NCBI GenBank assembly: GCA_018651605.1
Contig: JABIDS010000024.1
Coordinates: 1-55,337, forward strand
Length of the DNA: 55,337 bases
Origin: an archaeon
GTDB lineage: Archaea > Nanobdellota > Nanobdellia > Pacearchaeales > GW2011-AR1
Reading direction: 5' to 3'
Positions within the stretch are counted from its first letter, which is position 1, and each line of letters starts with the position of its first letter. The position numbers and the translations under genes were made by a program. The notes beneath the pieces are model-generated. The model was not told the DNA's origin. It saw only the letters and a program-made list of their open reading frames with translations, and made no database searches. This document shows, one piece after another, positions 13,601-19,607 of this stretch.

Positions 13601-16600
13601 TGGGAGTGATTCTGAAATTTTGAGTGTTATTGTTGCTTCCAATAAATCGTTTAATTATTATCCTAGCACATTAAATATGAGTGTTTCTAGTAATGGTCAA
13701 AATTCTACTGTTCTAATTATTAATAATACTGGTAATGATGTTTTAACATTTATGGATTTAGATTGTTATACTGTTAGTTTATGTAATGACTTTACTTTTT
13801 TAGCTAATGAATCTAATTTTAATATTTCTGCTAATAGTTCTAAATCTGTGAATATAACTTTGATTGCTCCACAGGGTTTGACTGGCGGAGTTTATGTTGG
13901 AACAATTAATGTAAGTGGAACAGATATTACAGACACAGTGAATATTCAATCTACAGTTCCTGAAACTTATACTTGGAGTGCTAGTCCTTTATTGATAAAT
14001 AAAACTAAAGGAACCTCACAGATTGGTATTTTACAAGTAGTTCAAATACAAAATACTGGAAATATGATTTTGCAATTTAATCTATCTAGTACAAATAATT
14101 CAATTTTGCAACCTAATGTGAGTTCAATTATTGTTCCTGTTTCGAGCAATGGAAGTTTTAATATAAATTATACTGCTCCTTCATCTGAGGGAAGTTATTT
14201 TGAAAAAATTAAAATTACTAATGCTAGTTATAATCCTGTTGAATTAAATGTGAGTGTTAATTTGACTGTTACTAGAATTAATATAACTATTTTGAGTCCT
14301 ACTAGTGCAAATAACATTAGTAATATTAGTTTTGGTGATTTAATTAGTGTAAATATTAATGCTACTTATGGTGAAGAAATAATTACAAATAGTTCTGTTT
14401 GGAATGTGAGCATTGGAGGAAGTGAGTGTTTGAATACTAGTTATAATTATAGTGCTGTTTTGGGTTATTGGAATCTTAGTTGTAATGCTCCTTCTTTGGA
14501 TGATGCAATTACCTATAATTTGACAGCTACGATATCACATAGTAGTTATGGAGAGACAAGTCAAATCTCCCCTAGTTCGATTATTTATAGAGATAATAGC
14601 CCTCCGTCTTTTAATATTACTCGTAATCATGTAGATCTTGGAGGGAATATTGATTTAAGTGTAAATGTGACAGATAATGGGGATGTGGATATTGTTTGGT
14701 TTGAATTAATTTATCCTAATGGAAGTGTTTATAATTGGACAAATGATACTGCCACAAATATGTCTTTGTCTGGAATAAATTATGTGTTTACTGGTTTGAC
14801 TTTAAATGATGCGGGAGAATATTTGGTTAATTATTCTGCGAACGATAGTATGGGGAACTTTAATTCAAGTCTTGATTGGTTTGAAGTTAATGATAAGTAT
14901 AACTGGTTTTTTAGATTACTTAATTATGATAATGATGCAATTAGCGATGTTAATGTGAGTTTGTATAGGCCTAGTTCAATTTATTTAATGAACAATGTTA
15001 CTAATGCAAGTGGTGATGTGGTTTTGAATGTTAATAAGAGGAATTATGATTTACATGCTGAAATTTCTAAAGATAAAGTTATTGTTAGGAATGTTAATTT
15101 TACAAATTTGACTGAGAATAATATTAGTTTTAATTTGCATAGAATGATTGTTGATGAATTGGTTGAAGGTGTTGCGTTGCATAAGGTTTTCCAAGGGTTT
15201 GCTTCTAACTCAAGCAATTTGACAAATGATGTTTCAGCAGTATTTAATTATTCTGGATTGTCTTATGATAATTCTAATGAATTGGAAATTGTGAAGTGTG
15301 AAAATTGGAATTATAGTGAAAGAGTTTGTGAAGGTAGTTGGAGTGATTTAGATTCTTCAATTGATAAGGATTTATTAGAGGTTACTGGAAATTCAAGTGG
15401 TTTTAGCGCCTACTTTTTATCTGAGAATAAATGTGGTAATGGATTATGTGAGGGAACTTATGGAGAGACAACTTCAACTTGCTCTGCAGATTGTAGTGCG
15501 AGTACAGGAGGTACAACTACTATTATTTCTGGGGGAGGTGGTGGAGGTGGTGGAGGTTTAAGATCTGGAGATTTAGCAAGAATAGAGGAAATGGTTAAAA
15601 GTTTTTTGAATATAGGAGGAATTAAGTTAGAAACAACTTCAATCTATAAAGAATTGTTTGCAGGAGATAGTGCCACATTTAGAATTAAATTAAGAAATAC
15701 TTTAACTATTGAAAAGACTATTGTTTTGTCTACTGCTGGAGATATAATTCCTTTATTGTTTTTTGAATCAAGTGTAATAACTTTAGCTCCTAAGGAGGAG
15801 AGAGATGTTTTGATTAAGGTTGTTGCCCCTAGGACTGCTGAGCCTGGGAATTATGATGGTGATTTGATTTTGAATTCTGGCGAAGAAGAAGGTTCAATTC
15901 CTGTTACTGTTAGAATTTTAGTTCCTGAGGGGAAATTATTAGATGTTAAAATACAACCTTTAACTCAGAGAGTTGCTCCTGGAGAAACCTTGAGATTACA
16001 GACAGATATATTAAATCTTGGAAAAACTAAATTGGTTGATGTTCAGTTTGATTTGCAATTGTTGGATGTAGAAACCGGAGAGATTATTACTCGGACTGAA
16101 GAGGCTTTTGCAGTTGAAACAAGTATTAGCACTATTAAGAATTTGACTATTCCTGACGATACAAAAACTGGAAGGTATATGATTAAAGCAACTGCTTATT
16201 ATTCTAATATTGAGCAAAGTATGCAGGCGAGTTCTATTGCTTATGTTCGTGTAGATTATTCTCTTTTTGCTAAGAAGATATTTGGAATTCCTTTTTGGAC
16301 TTATTTCCTTGTGTTTTTAATTATTGGTTTGTTGGTAGGGGCTTGGTTCTATATTAAATGGTTGCAGTTTAGAAAGAAAAGATTTAAAACAAAAGTTGAT
16401 GCAGGCAAACTTCCTAAGGCTAGTGTGCATTCGGGATTTGTTGGAAAAGTTGCAGAAACAGGAATAAGGGCATTTCTGGATATGAATAAATTACAAACTC
16501 ATACTCTTGTTGCAGGTTCAACTGGTAGTGGAAAAACCGTTGCTGCTCAAGGAATAATTGAGGAAGCTTTGTTACATAAGAAAGGAGTTATTATATTTGA

Positions 16601-17789
16601 TCCAACTGCTCAATGGACTGGATTTTTGAGAAAGAACCAAGATAAAGTTATGCTTAAAAGATATAAATATTTTGATATGAAGAAAACAGATATTAAGGCG
16701 TTTAATGGAAGTATTAAAACTATTAGTGATCCTTATGAATTGATAAATATGAAGAAGTATTTGAATAGGCCTGGAGAGATTACGATATTTAATGTGAGTC
16801 ACTTGACTCCTAAACAGATTGATGTGGTTGTTGCTAGTACAATTGAGCAAGTGTTTAAATCAGAGCCTACGGAGTCTGCAGTTTTGAAGACGTTGATAGT
16901 TTATGATGAGGTTCATAGATTGTTGCCTAAGTTTGGTGGAAGTGGTCAAGGATTTATTCAATTAGAGAGAGGGGCAAGAGAGTTTAGAAAATGGGGTATT
17001 GGATTGGTTTTGATTTCACAAGTTTTGAGTGACTTTGTTGGAGAGGTTAAGGCAAATATTGGAACTGAAATACAAATGGGAACAAGGTATGAGGGAGATT
17101 TAGAGAGAGTAAGTATGAAATATGGTGAAGATGTTTTGAAATCAGTTGTTAAAGAACCAGTTGGAACTGGAATGGTTACAAACGCAGAATATAATTCAGG
17201 AAGACCATATTTTGTTTCATTTAGACCTTTGATGCATAGTACTAAGAGATTGTCAAAAGCAGAATTGAAGAGTTATGAGAAATATTTCCAAGAAACAGAG
17301 GATTTGGATCATCAATCTTTTATGTTGAAAAAATTAGGGGTTGATACTCTTGATTTGAAATTAGAGTTGAAACTTGCAAAGCAAAAAATTAGGTCTGGGC
17401 AGTTTAGAATGGCTGAAATGTATTTGGAATCTCTAAGGCCTAGGTTTGAGGAAAATTGGAAGAGCTTAGGTAAGAAACCAATGCATTTGGTTAGAAAGAA
17501 AATCCGTAGAGAAGTTGTTTCCGAAGGAATTTTGAAGGCAAAAGCTGCTAGAAAAAAGTATGTTGCAAAAAATCCTAAAAAGATTCAATCTTTTGAAAGC
17601 GAAATACTTAGTTTAAAGAAATTAATTGAGGAACAAAAGAGAAAGGGGAAACAGACTTCTAAAATTGAAATGAAGTTTGAGGATTTGAAAAAGAGACTTA
17701 AACCTTACAAAGGAAAGGTTCCTGCTAATGATGCGGCAGGTTTGAAGATGGAAGTTGAAGAGTTGAAAAAATTAATTAAGGGATTGTGA
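1638..17789 (+). CDS. Giant membrane-spanning surface protein with cytoplasmic HerA/VirB4-like ATPase
   Basis: This single 5,383-residue ORF has the following order. (1) Cytoplasmic basic module with GPYYYESYRD (1-40). (2) Membrane helix about 73-95. (3) Acidic Val/Glu repeats about 250-470. (4) Three Gly-rich repeats of 535-590 residues (about 688-2390), each opening with a CDEGD..TTCNIT motif. (5) A LamG-like domain about 2528-2660. (6) About 1,900 residues of sequon-rich Ig-like or CARDB-like segments. (7) A Cys motif CGNGLCEG at about 4599 and a Gly run at about 4632. (8) Membrane helix about 4885-4907. (9) A P-loop ATPase with Walker A GSTGSGKT (4960-4967) and Walker B LIVYDEVH (D5090), plus a sensor-like ISQV segment. 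(10) A basic coiled coil. I chose ATG 1638 over TTG 1620 because the paralogous module at 26768 starts with the same MAYKKY. The topology implied is both ends inside and the middle outside. An ATPase of the HerA/DUF87 type covalently joined to an adhesin suggests energised contact, secretion or DNA/protein transfer. Function is unknown. Confidence 0.85.
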   Translation: MAYKKYHYRNGKRYGPYYYESYRDEKGIVRKKYVGTVDPSKSSSKKDFNKNKASKVLSNFVGRNVFSGINTLKFFKIFLILFLGLFLLIGFVNLGSNDDGLFEISNSISGNVVSVSSSVNPVYKLTGFAVSEFADEEVVLESFDKEIDLEIKESPKLGDEKVGKNKNDRMEFLLSDSGYGSKNVRLYFDLLNYSEFVESVSLSGDSEALESVEESGYGSLESGYGFTGFFVKLFNSVISLTGRVVDEREEEVANISEVKKIVEELSEDELEVVSDEAVVELDDDEFDVVVEDNASEVEYKWGYNVTLKDLNFMAKIEVSSDEGVVVYDESSLLIGRNLLSFEDLVEEGYSIRFDVPELGMGLEEVEVKVEEEVEVVVNESLEEEVEVNESLEEEVEVNESEVEVVEGGEVEVNESEVEEGNVSLVDEVVVNESLEEEVEVDEVEVVVNESEVEEVEEEVESGYGVVEEGLVLGFFGLIGRVVGIDGVVGVVVDEGVSEIVEEVLNESLENAEVEDLEYVNKVVVYIERDFEGSGVEVGDVVFLDPSLIIIPISDAEHLDVNRNFVSNIYEEVSEQDGNWSEIIGEGEFVRATFEQVLDFSKDVSVYARIVNWSNESNMSANVEVYLGNGNESIAVIENISSEGMYRSYLDGSSGVGLGNLSASVFDLKVVGGDVEFDWIVDPTEANTTCDEGDNLTTCNITSAHNIDDGSVLNYNNVIIKNGGSLLNNTANCTNATGFSNHGCGFSLALTGNLTIESGGNITVGNLSISAEGVDVQSGGLVSVDGLGWMSANGLGAGDSAEYYSGGGSYGGVGGLARYANDGPDIYGNASAPVDFGSGGGDDTDFGDGGGFGGGIIFINVTNNFTIDGNISSNGGPTTRSDSGAGSGGSIWIISDSFNGGGYLDASGGEVSDGSCGDGSGGRIRTTYDSNNFNGIISLIGGRGATLSSAGGFPHPGTYSFPDGNNLTVKGDMALAPGNYSIPYLNVTSGFTLDCQAVNTSDSEGYGAMINSVDMYIESNAIISSDHHGFKSNNGPGAGLPGITGDGGSYGGFGGDVSNISKIYGSFTWPISLGSAGGEDNNPTPRNNGGAGGGMVRLNVSNNLILDGNITSFGRQAGSSAGAGSGGSILIVANNISGEGNIMANGGPSNAPSINGAAEGGGGRVALHVDVINLLGLVEALPGPGDDEDGSAGTIYINASSSLTSIGNITATGYNGTTAMINLTSSSMTLSGVYNATSTVAPNGTITLASFSGDDCLMSLTIDEATFDPDYINGSVCSICDEGDMATTCNITGVHNLDDGVRFRANNLIIKNGGSLLNNTANCLGTSHGCGFGLVLSGNLTIESGGDITAGNVSITAENVDVQSGGKIVTGGLGWKAKNGPCPGATSSTKGGGGGYGGKGGTSTVSKLGCSVPYGNASAPVNFGSGGGYTGGPGGGIIFINATNNVTINGNLNSSGSSGGVSASGGGAGGSIWIISSNFSGLGTLNAIGGNSYYYSGYHGGGGSGGRIAVSQDESYFNGGILLAGGNGVSNGFAGTYSFPEGNNLTVNSDMALAPGNYTIPYLNVTNSATLEVQGDNSTTNGFGVVITGVNVNIDEGSTISGNSLGFLPYRGPGKGGGTSTKGGGASHGGYGGNHSSGGGGNMVPYGSEKYPIELGSGGGYSGLQGTAGGGAIELNMSGNITIDGEITVDGQKVDVSDSGGGGSAGSILLIADLINGLGNLTATGGKGYYYSGYYGGGGGGGRIALHANTINLNSINNIGGYGYIQGSAGTVYINASSSITSSGNITATGYTGATAMINLTSSSMTLSGVYDATSTVAPNGTITLTPVGGCIGYDVRDGTFLPDLINVNPNCNLCDEGDMLTTCNITTTHNIDEDTEYYLNNVIIKNGGSLVNDTSNCVGNHGCGFRLVLSGNLTVEDGGTINAGNVSIVAESVDVQSGGTISTYGLGWRVDQGPGTSDDGGSYGGFCAHSNCGWNRIYGNASAPVDFGSGGGSTSGGGVIFINATNDLIIMGNIASNGATGYYGGGSGGSVWLISNNVSGNGTINARGGEGTYGERDAGGGRIRNTFNIDNFNGIISLKSGDDSGGTSGTYSFPDGNNLTVKGDMALAGGNYSIPYLNITNNAQLEFQAVNAYASDNGAGVIINSVNVFLDSGASMYGTGLGFHEQEGPGYKSNSGGSHGGIGGGSTIAYIYGSETQPLSLGSGGTSVRSAAQGGSALFLNVTGNVTLLGDISSRGRYGYSGGGAGGSIYVVSDVLNISEDSLLRVNGGSGDSQEPGAGGRIALYANTLISSGAIENNGATVGGGVDGSAGTIYINASSSITSSGNITATGYTGTTAWINISSPYMNLSGNYDATASITQNGTFTMNYTDCSSVLSGSFSPDFVKASGCVDCSGNYNVNFDYPLNNSYFNSSSVEFNVSTNLYSNSCSVSINGAANQSMSVNASNNGFNYTNSSIDDGFYNASAFCENTFGDIKSGFVEFVIDSVFPSVEFGAGVLSNGSQTPFSWVFMNVSSIDATSNVSVFIDYDDSLVSWWRMDDLNGSGDLVDYMGKNNGSVFGDASQIVNGKFGKAMEFDGDNDYVEMSVSEDKTSISIWFRNSTSLLWDHVVFNGSNYFVNGVIGVLGEYPLNISGNNFKIGVNGSNDFNGSIDDVMIFNRSLNDWEIAGLYANQSTKYVSGNYTNMGAVWHSFKGYSQDYAGNVNTTSEILWIQNLVNTNLIVYDLEDDDEDYSGWFASEDEPLPKVMTWFFANYSSVVDGSLITGSICNISFEGGSENGDWSNMSYNSSALIYYYNRTFDYPGNYSYNVSCDNSGYEVQSNESVEGDVRIRISLFNQSSLGLNNDLIWVNYNEDINLSVNLSSDIDVSNSGYNVSNVWVQIDKPDSSSVNVSLSGLDGDGADGEIWNASFVNPGLIGNYIVTYFANLTNGFEMVRSVESNFSVQNTSIGIVPESLVVNTTDSINVWGWINRSNSSDSWGIGNNLFLIKINNVSVSSDVYNDSNFSGSWSGINVSNVVQLNLSSASNVEGYYDDFTSQKYLEDNVSSYNVGYDEIRDAVFSYNHMTGIGNITYKFSSVTQFYNMSIYVGTITSSDDSGGNTSIWYSYDNVSWNNLYSSISLGALMGGNVPVKNNDSIYLMIQSDTNSGSNENPVVNLSINYSNYDYDNIGNFVSDGVNLSDVTYTVFSWAESLNGGDINVQIRGSDNGTSWDGWSSNYTNPLTNDISSFNKDFIQYRAWLETSNVSRTPVLSEINISYFNAITNSTGGYNYNITIPTDTLGVQALEVSVNNNPLSGIVGSNNTNLTVWARTNVSYYIEKNYSSSESNYSVHVNFTRTDTGDLVYGDINISIGNGSSWSSLCSGVSQCIASWLVPNDLTYGNYTINITGSNVSAYYINSSNSFGDWLEEKNTTGAMYAANKTLADFSAGTDYSFLWNVSINNSGNASILNPYVYSVTPPTSTSVEAIEYTSCNRIFPNESCNVLMNITLEGGASSGNHRISLRTNWTNNDGNIGPAEGGNYIAYPDMYVIISLNSSLNINQTTINLSAEHGVTNDSKFLVESVGTDVVSEINISFSEGNISDGNNISGSWISINPSSPNDLAAGNNVEISLNVSVPLQTAPGNYSGVVNINSSNGGDKSLNLFLTIPTNASWYFSPITNDSYNYSYPLNTAGGVGNYTINNTGNVNLTLVVAYSPVGTTDYTAFGSDLFAENNDVSGLLTNPTTANISKGSSLIVPIYHKGYSSEVDDVGISILFSNASAVPSSDGVRDRFYIYEAAPEISGMWFELDGVYGNKAEVNKNVTIKLRATDDVSLNDSRTTINVTYGGTTDVLNATSLRLTGGEYDGWTIINFTGNFTPSVSGIHYVVATVYDQTDKMNISSTFNFTSYATTSVQLSQNISSYNVTDVNLDSSQVFHVNYTLNNTGFAYAYDPNITFSKNDSYININPVNYSFGNMSNGSKSSYVFEINVSALTPSGTYNITTTSLWRNPDNSIGSDSEILSVIVASNKSFNYYPSTLNMSVSSNGQNSTVLIINNTGNDVLTFMDLDCYTVSLCNDFTFLANESNFNISANSSKSVNITLIAPQGLTGGVYVGTINVSGTDITDTVNIQSTVPETYTWSASPLLINKTKGTSQIGILQVVQIQNTGNMILQFNLSSTNNSILQPNVSSIIVPVSSNGSFNINYTAPSSEGSYFEKIKITNASYNPVELNVSVNLTVTRINITILSPTSANNISNISFGDLISVNINATYGEEIITNSSVWNVSIGGSECLNTSYNYSAVLGYWNLSCNAPSLDDAITYNLTATISHSSYGETSQISPSSIIYRDNSPPSFNITRNHVDLGGNIDLSVNVTDNGDVDIVWFELIYPNGSVYNWTNDTATNMSLSGINYVFTGLTLNDAGEYLVNYSANDSMGNFNSSLDWFEVNDKYNWFFRLLNYDNDAISDVNVSLYRPSSIYLMNNVTNASGDVVLNVNKRNYDLHAEISKDKVIVRNVNFTNLTENNISFNLHRMIVDELVEGVALHKVFQGFASNSSNLTNDVSAVFNYSGLSYDNSNELEIVKCENWNYSERVCEGSWSDLDSSIDKDLLEVTGNSSGFSAYFLSENKCGNGLCEGTYGETTSTCSADCSASTGGTTTIISGGGGGGGGGLRSGDLARIEEMVKSFLNIGGIKLETTSIYKELFAGDSATFRIKLRNTLTIEKTIVLSTAGDIIPLLFFESSVITLAPKEERDVLIKVVAPRTAEPGNYDGDLILNSGEEEGSIPVTVRILVPEGKLLDVKIQPLTQRVAPGETLRLQTDILNLGKTKLVDVQFDLQLLDVETGEIITRTEEAFAVETSISTIKNLTIPDDTKTGRYMIKATAYYSNIEQSMQASSIAYVRVDYSLFAKKIFGIPFWTYFLVFLIIGLLVGAWFYIKWLQFRKKRFKTKVDAGKLPKASVHSGFVGKVAETGIRAFLDMNKLQTHTLVAGSTGSGKTVAAQGIIEEALLHKKGVIIFDPTAQWTGFLRKNQDKVMLKRYKYFDMKKTDIKAFNGSIKTISDPYELINMKKYLNRPGEITIFNVSHLTPKQIDVVVASTIEQVFKSEPTESAVLKTLIVYDEVHRLLPKFGGSGQGFIQLERGAREFRKWGIGLVLISQVLSDFVGEVKANIGTEIQMGTRYEGDLERVSMKYGEDVLKSVVKEPVGTGMVTNAEYNSGRPYFVSFRPLMHSTKRLSKAELKSYEKYFQETEDLDHQSFMLKKLGVDTLDLKLELKLAKQKIRSGQFRMAEMYLESLRPRFEENWKSLGKKPMHLVRKKIRREVVSEGILKAKAARKKYVAKNPKKIQSFESEILSLKKLIEEQKRKGKQTSKIEMKFEDLKKRLKPYKGKVPANDAAGLKMEVEELKKLIKGL
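2740..3010 (+). repeat. Acidic minisatellite within the giant gene
   Basis: Imperfect tandem repeats encode NESLEEEVEV and NESEVEV units, with at least two copies of a near-identical 30-bp unit around 2770-2830 and further copies near 2930. The coding strand is almost entirely purine plus T (GAG/GAA/GTT). Such runs give an extended, strongly negative stalk and are prone to copy-number change. Confidence 0.75.
3701..8810 (+). repeat. Three tandem ~1.7-kb Gly-rich repeats within the giant gene
   Basis: Repeat starts are at about 3701, 5472 and 7197, each at TGTGATGAAGGAGATA (one base differs in the first copy), giving spacings of 1,771 and 1,725 bp; the last copy runs to about 8810. Landmarks recur in order: CDEGD..TTCNIT, KNGGSL.N.T, GNASAPV.FGSGGG, AGTYSFP or GTYSFP..NNLTV, and GNITATGY. 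At the DNA level the GGAAATGCAAGTGCTCCTGTT-type stretch recurs near 4113, 5878 and 7571. The Gly-rich beta pattern resembles bacterial and archaeal beta-helix or polymorphic surface repeats. This is a candidate for recombination-driven length change. Confidence 0.88.
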
Positions 17790-17908
17790 GTTGTTTATTT
17801 GATGTTTAAATTTGAATAAAAAACTCTTTATTGAGGATGTAATTGCTTGTTATTTTTATTATATTTTTTAAATAAATTTAAAAACAATAGAAACCTTTAT
17901 ATTTTAAG

Positions 17909-19600
17909 ATGTTTGATTTTTTAAAAAAAGATAGTGGTGATGCACCTCCTGATGTTGGGCAAGAAGATGCGTTTGATGCAATCCAGGAAAAGAAAAAACC
18001 TGCCTTGAAAAAGGTAAAGGGCTCTACTAAGAAGAAGGTTAAAAAAACTAAAAAAATTTCTAAACCTGTAATTAGAACTAAGAAAGATTTAGAAGTTTCA
18101 GATATTGAAGCTGGAAAAATTTCTAAAGTTTCTGTTAGGGGCGCCGTAGGGGGAGTTAGTAAGGTTGAAGTAGATAGACTTAATGCAAGAGTTGAAGCAT
18201 TGCAATCTTTGCTTAAGGGATTTAATGAAAGATTTTCTGTTGTTGGACAACAAATTGGTGAAGTGAGGGCAATGAATCTTGCTACAGAAAAAGCTATGTC
18301 TCGATCTAATTTGGAATCTGCTAAGGCTTCAGATATTGTTAAAGAAGTAAAACCAGATAAATTAAGATTGGATTATCAGAAATTGGATATGAAAATGGCA
18401 ACTCTTTCAGAAAAAATAATGGCAAATAATCAATATGCAAAAACAGTTATGAATGAAGTTAAAGGTTTGAGGCATAAGGCTGGAGTTTTTCTTGGAACTG
18501 ATGCATTGTTGCAATTGAATGATGATGTTAAAAAGGATTTAATTGAATTGCAAAAATTAAGTTCTAGAGTTAGGATGAATGCAGATAAATCTGAGCAATT
18601 GTTTGTTGAATCGAGAAAAGGGTTTGCAGATAGTCAAAAATTAGGTGCAATGGTTACGAATCTGGATAGTTTTGCTTCAGATTTAAAAGAAGAAATAGAT
18701 AAATTAAAATTAGATCATAGTCAAATTATAAAGCAAAAAGATTTTGGAACTTTTCAGAAAAATGTTAACAATAAATTTTTGGGCATGGATACTAATGTAG
18801 AAGAAGTTGAGAGAGTTAAAGATGAAAATGAAAGATTAAGTAGAGTTATTGAAGATATTTTTTCAGTTGTTAAGAAAAATAAAAAGGATATTGGAAATCT
18901 TGGAATGAATATTGGGAAGAAGGGGATTAAAAAAGTGGATGATTATGATAATAAGCTTTTTAATTTGTTAGAAGTTATGGAGAAAATTGCAGGGGAAGTT
19001 AAGGAAATGAAAAGACAAAATTTGAAAAAAATTGGAGTTAAAGAAGATTCTAAAATTAATTCAAAAGTTAAATCTCTTGCTGTGAAAAAGGAAATTGTTA
19101 AACCAACTAAAATTGGTAAACCTTCAGAGGTGAGAAGTTTAGAGGAGATAAGGGAATCTGCTAAAATGTCTATTAAAAAAATAAAACCTTTGAAATCTAC
19201 TGTTGCTAAGAAAATTGCTAAATCTCCGAAGAGAGTTAAATCTAAGAAAGTTTTTGGAAAAAATAAGGCTCAAAGAGAGGATACTGAAAATGAATTAAAG
19301 ACTCAAATTGGAGATATTGAAAATGAATTAAAAGGTATGAAGGAAACTTTCAAGGTTCCAGGTGTTGAAAAAGTCTCTTCTGAAATAAATAAACTTGAAG
19401 AAGAAAATATTGTTGAAAATGAAAAGAAAAAAGTAGATAAAAATAAGCTTAAGAAGCGTAAATTAAGTAAAAAAGATAAATTGAATGCTACAAGAATTAG
19501 AAATCTTAAAAAGGCAAGAGCAGTGAAAAAGAAATTGAGAGAAGCTAAATCTAAAAAGAAGCGTAAATTAAGTAAAAAAGCTAAATCTAAAAAGAAATGA
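17909..19600 (+). CDS. Lys-rich coiled-coil cytoplasmic protein, probable partner of the giant ATPase protein
   Basis: This 563-residue protein is not recognised as a known family. It starts MFDFLKKD, followed by an acidic stretch and a very Lys-rich linker (residues 25-60). A long helical, coiled-coil middle follows (about 85-370; no Pro or Cys, heptad-like Leu/Ile). The tail is strongly basic and ends in runs of KSKKKRKLSKKAKSKKK type. There is no signal peptide or membrane helix, so it should be cytoplasmic. It begins 119 bp after the giant gene on the same strand, with its own TATA-like sequence. The basic tail could contact nucleic acid or acidic partners. A role as cytoplasmic scaffold or substrate adaptor for the HerA-like ATPase is inferred only from adjacency. 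Confidence 0.6.
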   Translation: MFDFLKKDSGDAPPDVGQEDAFDAIQEKKKPALKKVKGSTKKKVKKTKKISKPVIRTKKDLEVSDIEAGKISKVSVRGAVGGVSKVEVDRLNARVEALQSLLKGFNERFSVVGQQIGEVRAMNLATEKAMSRSNLESAKASDIVKEVKPDKLRLDYQKLDMKMATLSEKIMANNQYAKTVMNEVKGLRHKAGVFLGTDALLQLNDDVKKDLIELQKLSSRVRMNADKSEQLFVESRKGFADSQKLGAMVTNLDSFASDLKEEIDKLKLDHSQIIKQKDFGTFQKNVNNKFLGMDTNVEEVERVKDENERLSRVIEDIFSVVKKNKKDIGNLGMNIGKKGIKKVDDYDNKLFNLLEVMEKIAGEVKEMKRQNLKKIGVKEDSKINSKVKSLAVKKEIVKPTKIGKPSEVRSLEEIRESAKMSIKKIKPLKSTVAKKIAKSPKRVKSKKVFGKNKAQREDTENELKTQIGDIENELKGMKETFKVPGVEKVSSEINKLEEENIVENEKKKVDKNKLKKRKLSKKDKLNATRIRNLKKARAVKKKLREAKSKKKRKLSKKAKSKKK

Positions 19601-19607
19601 ATTTATT

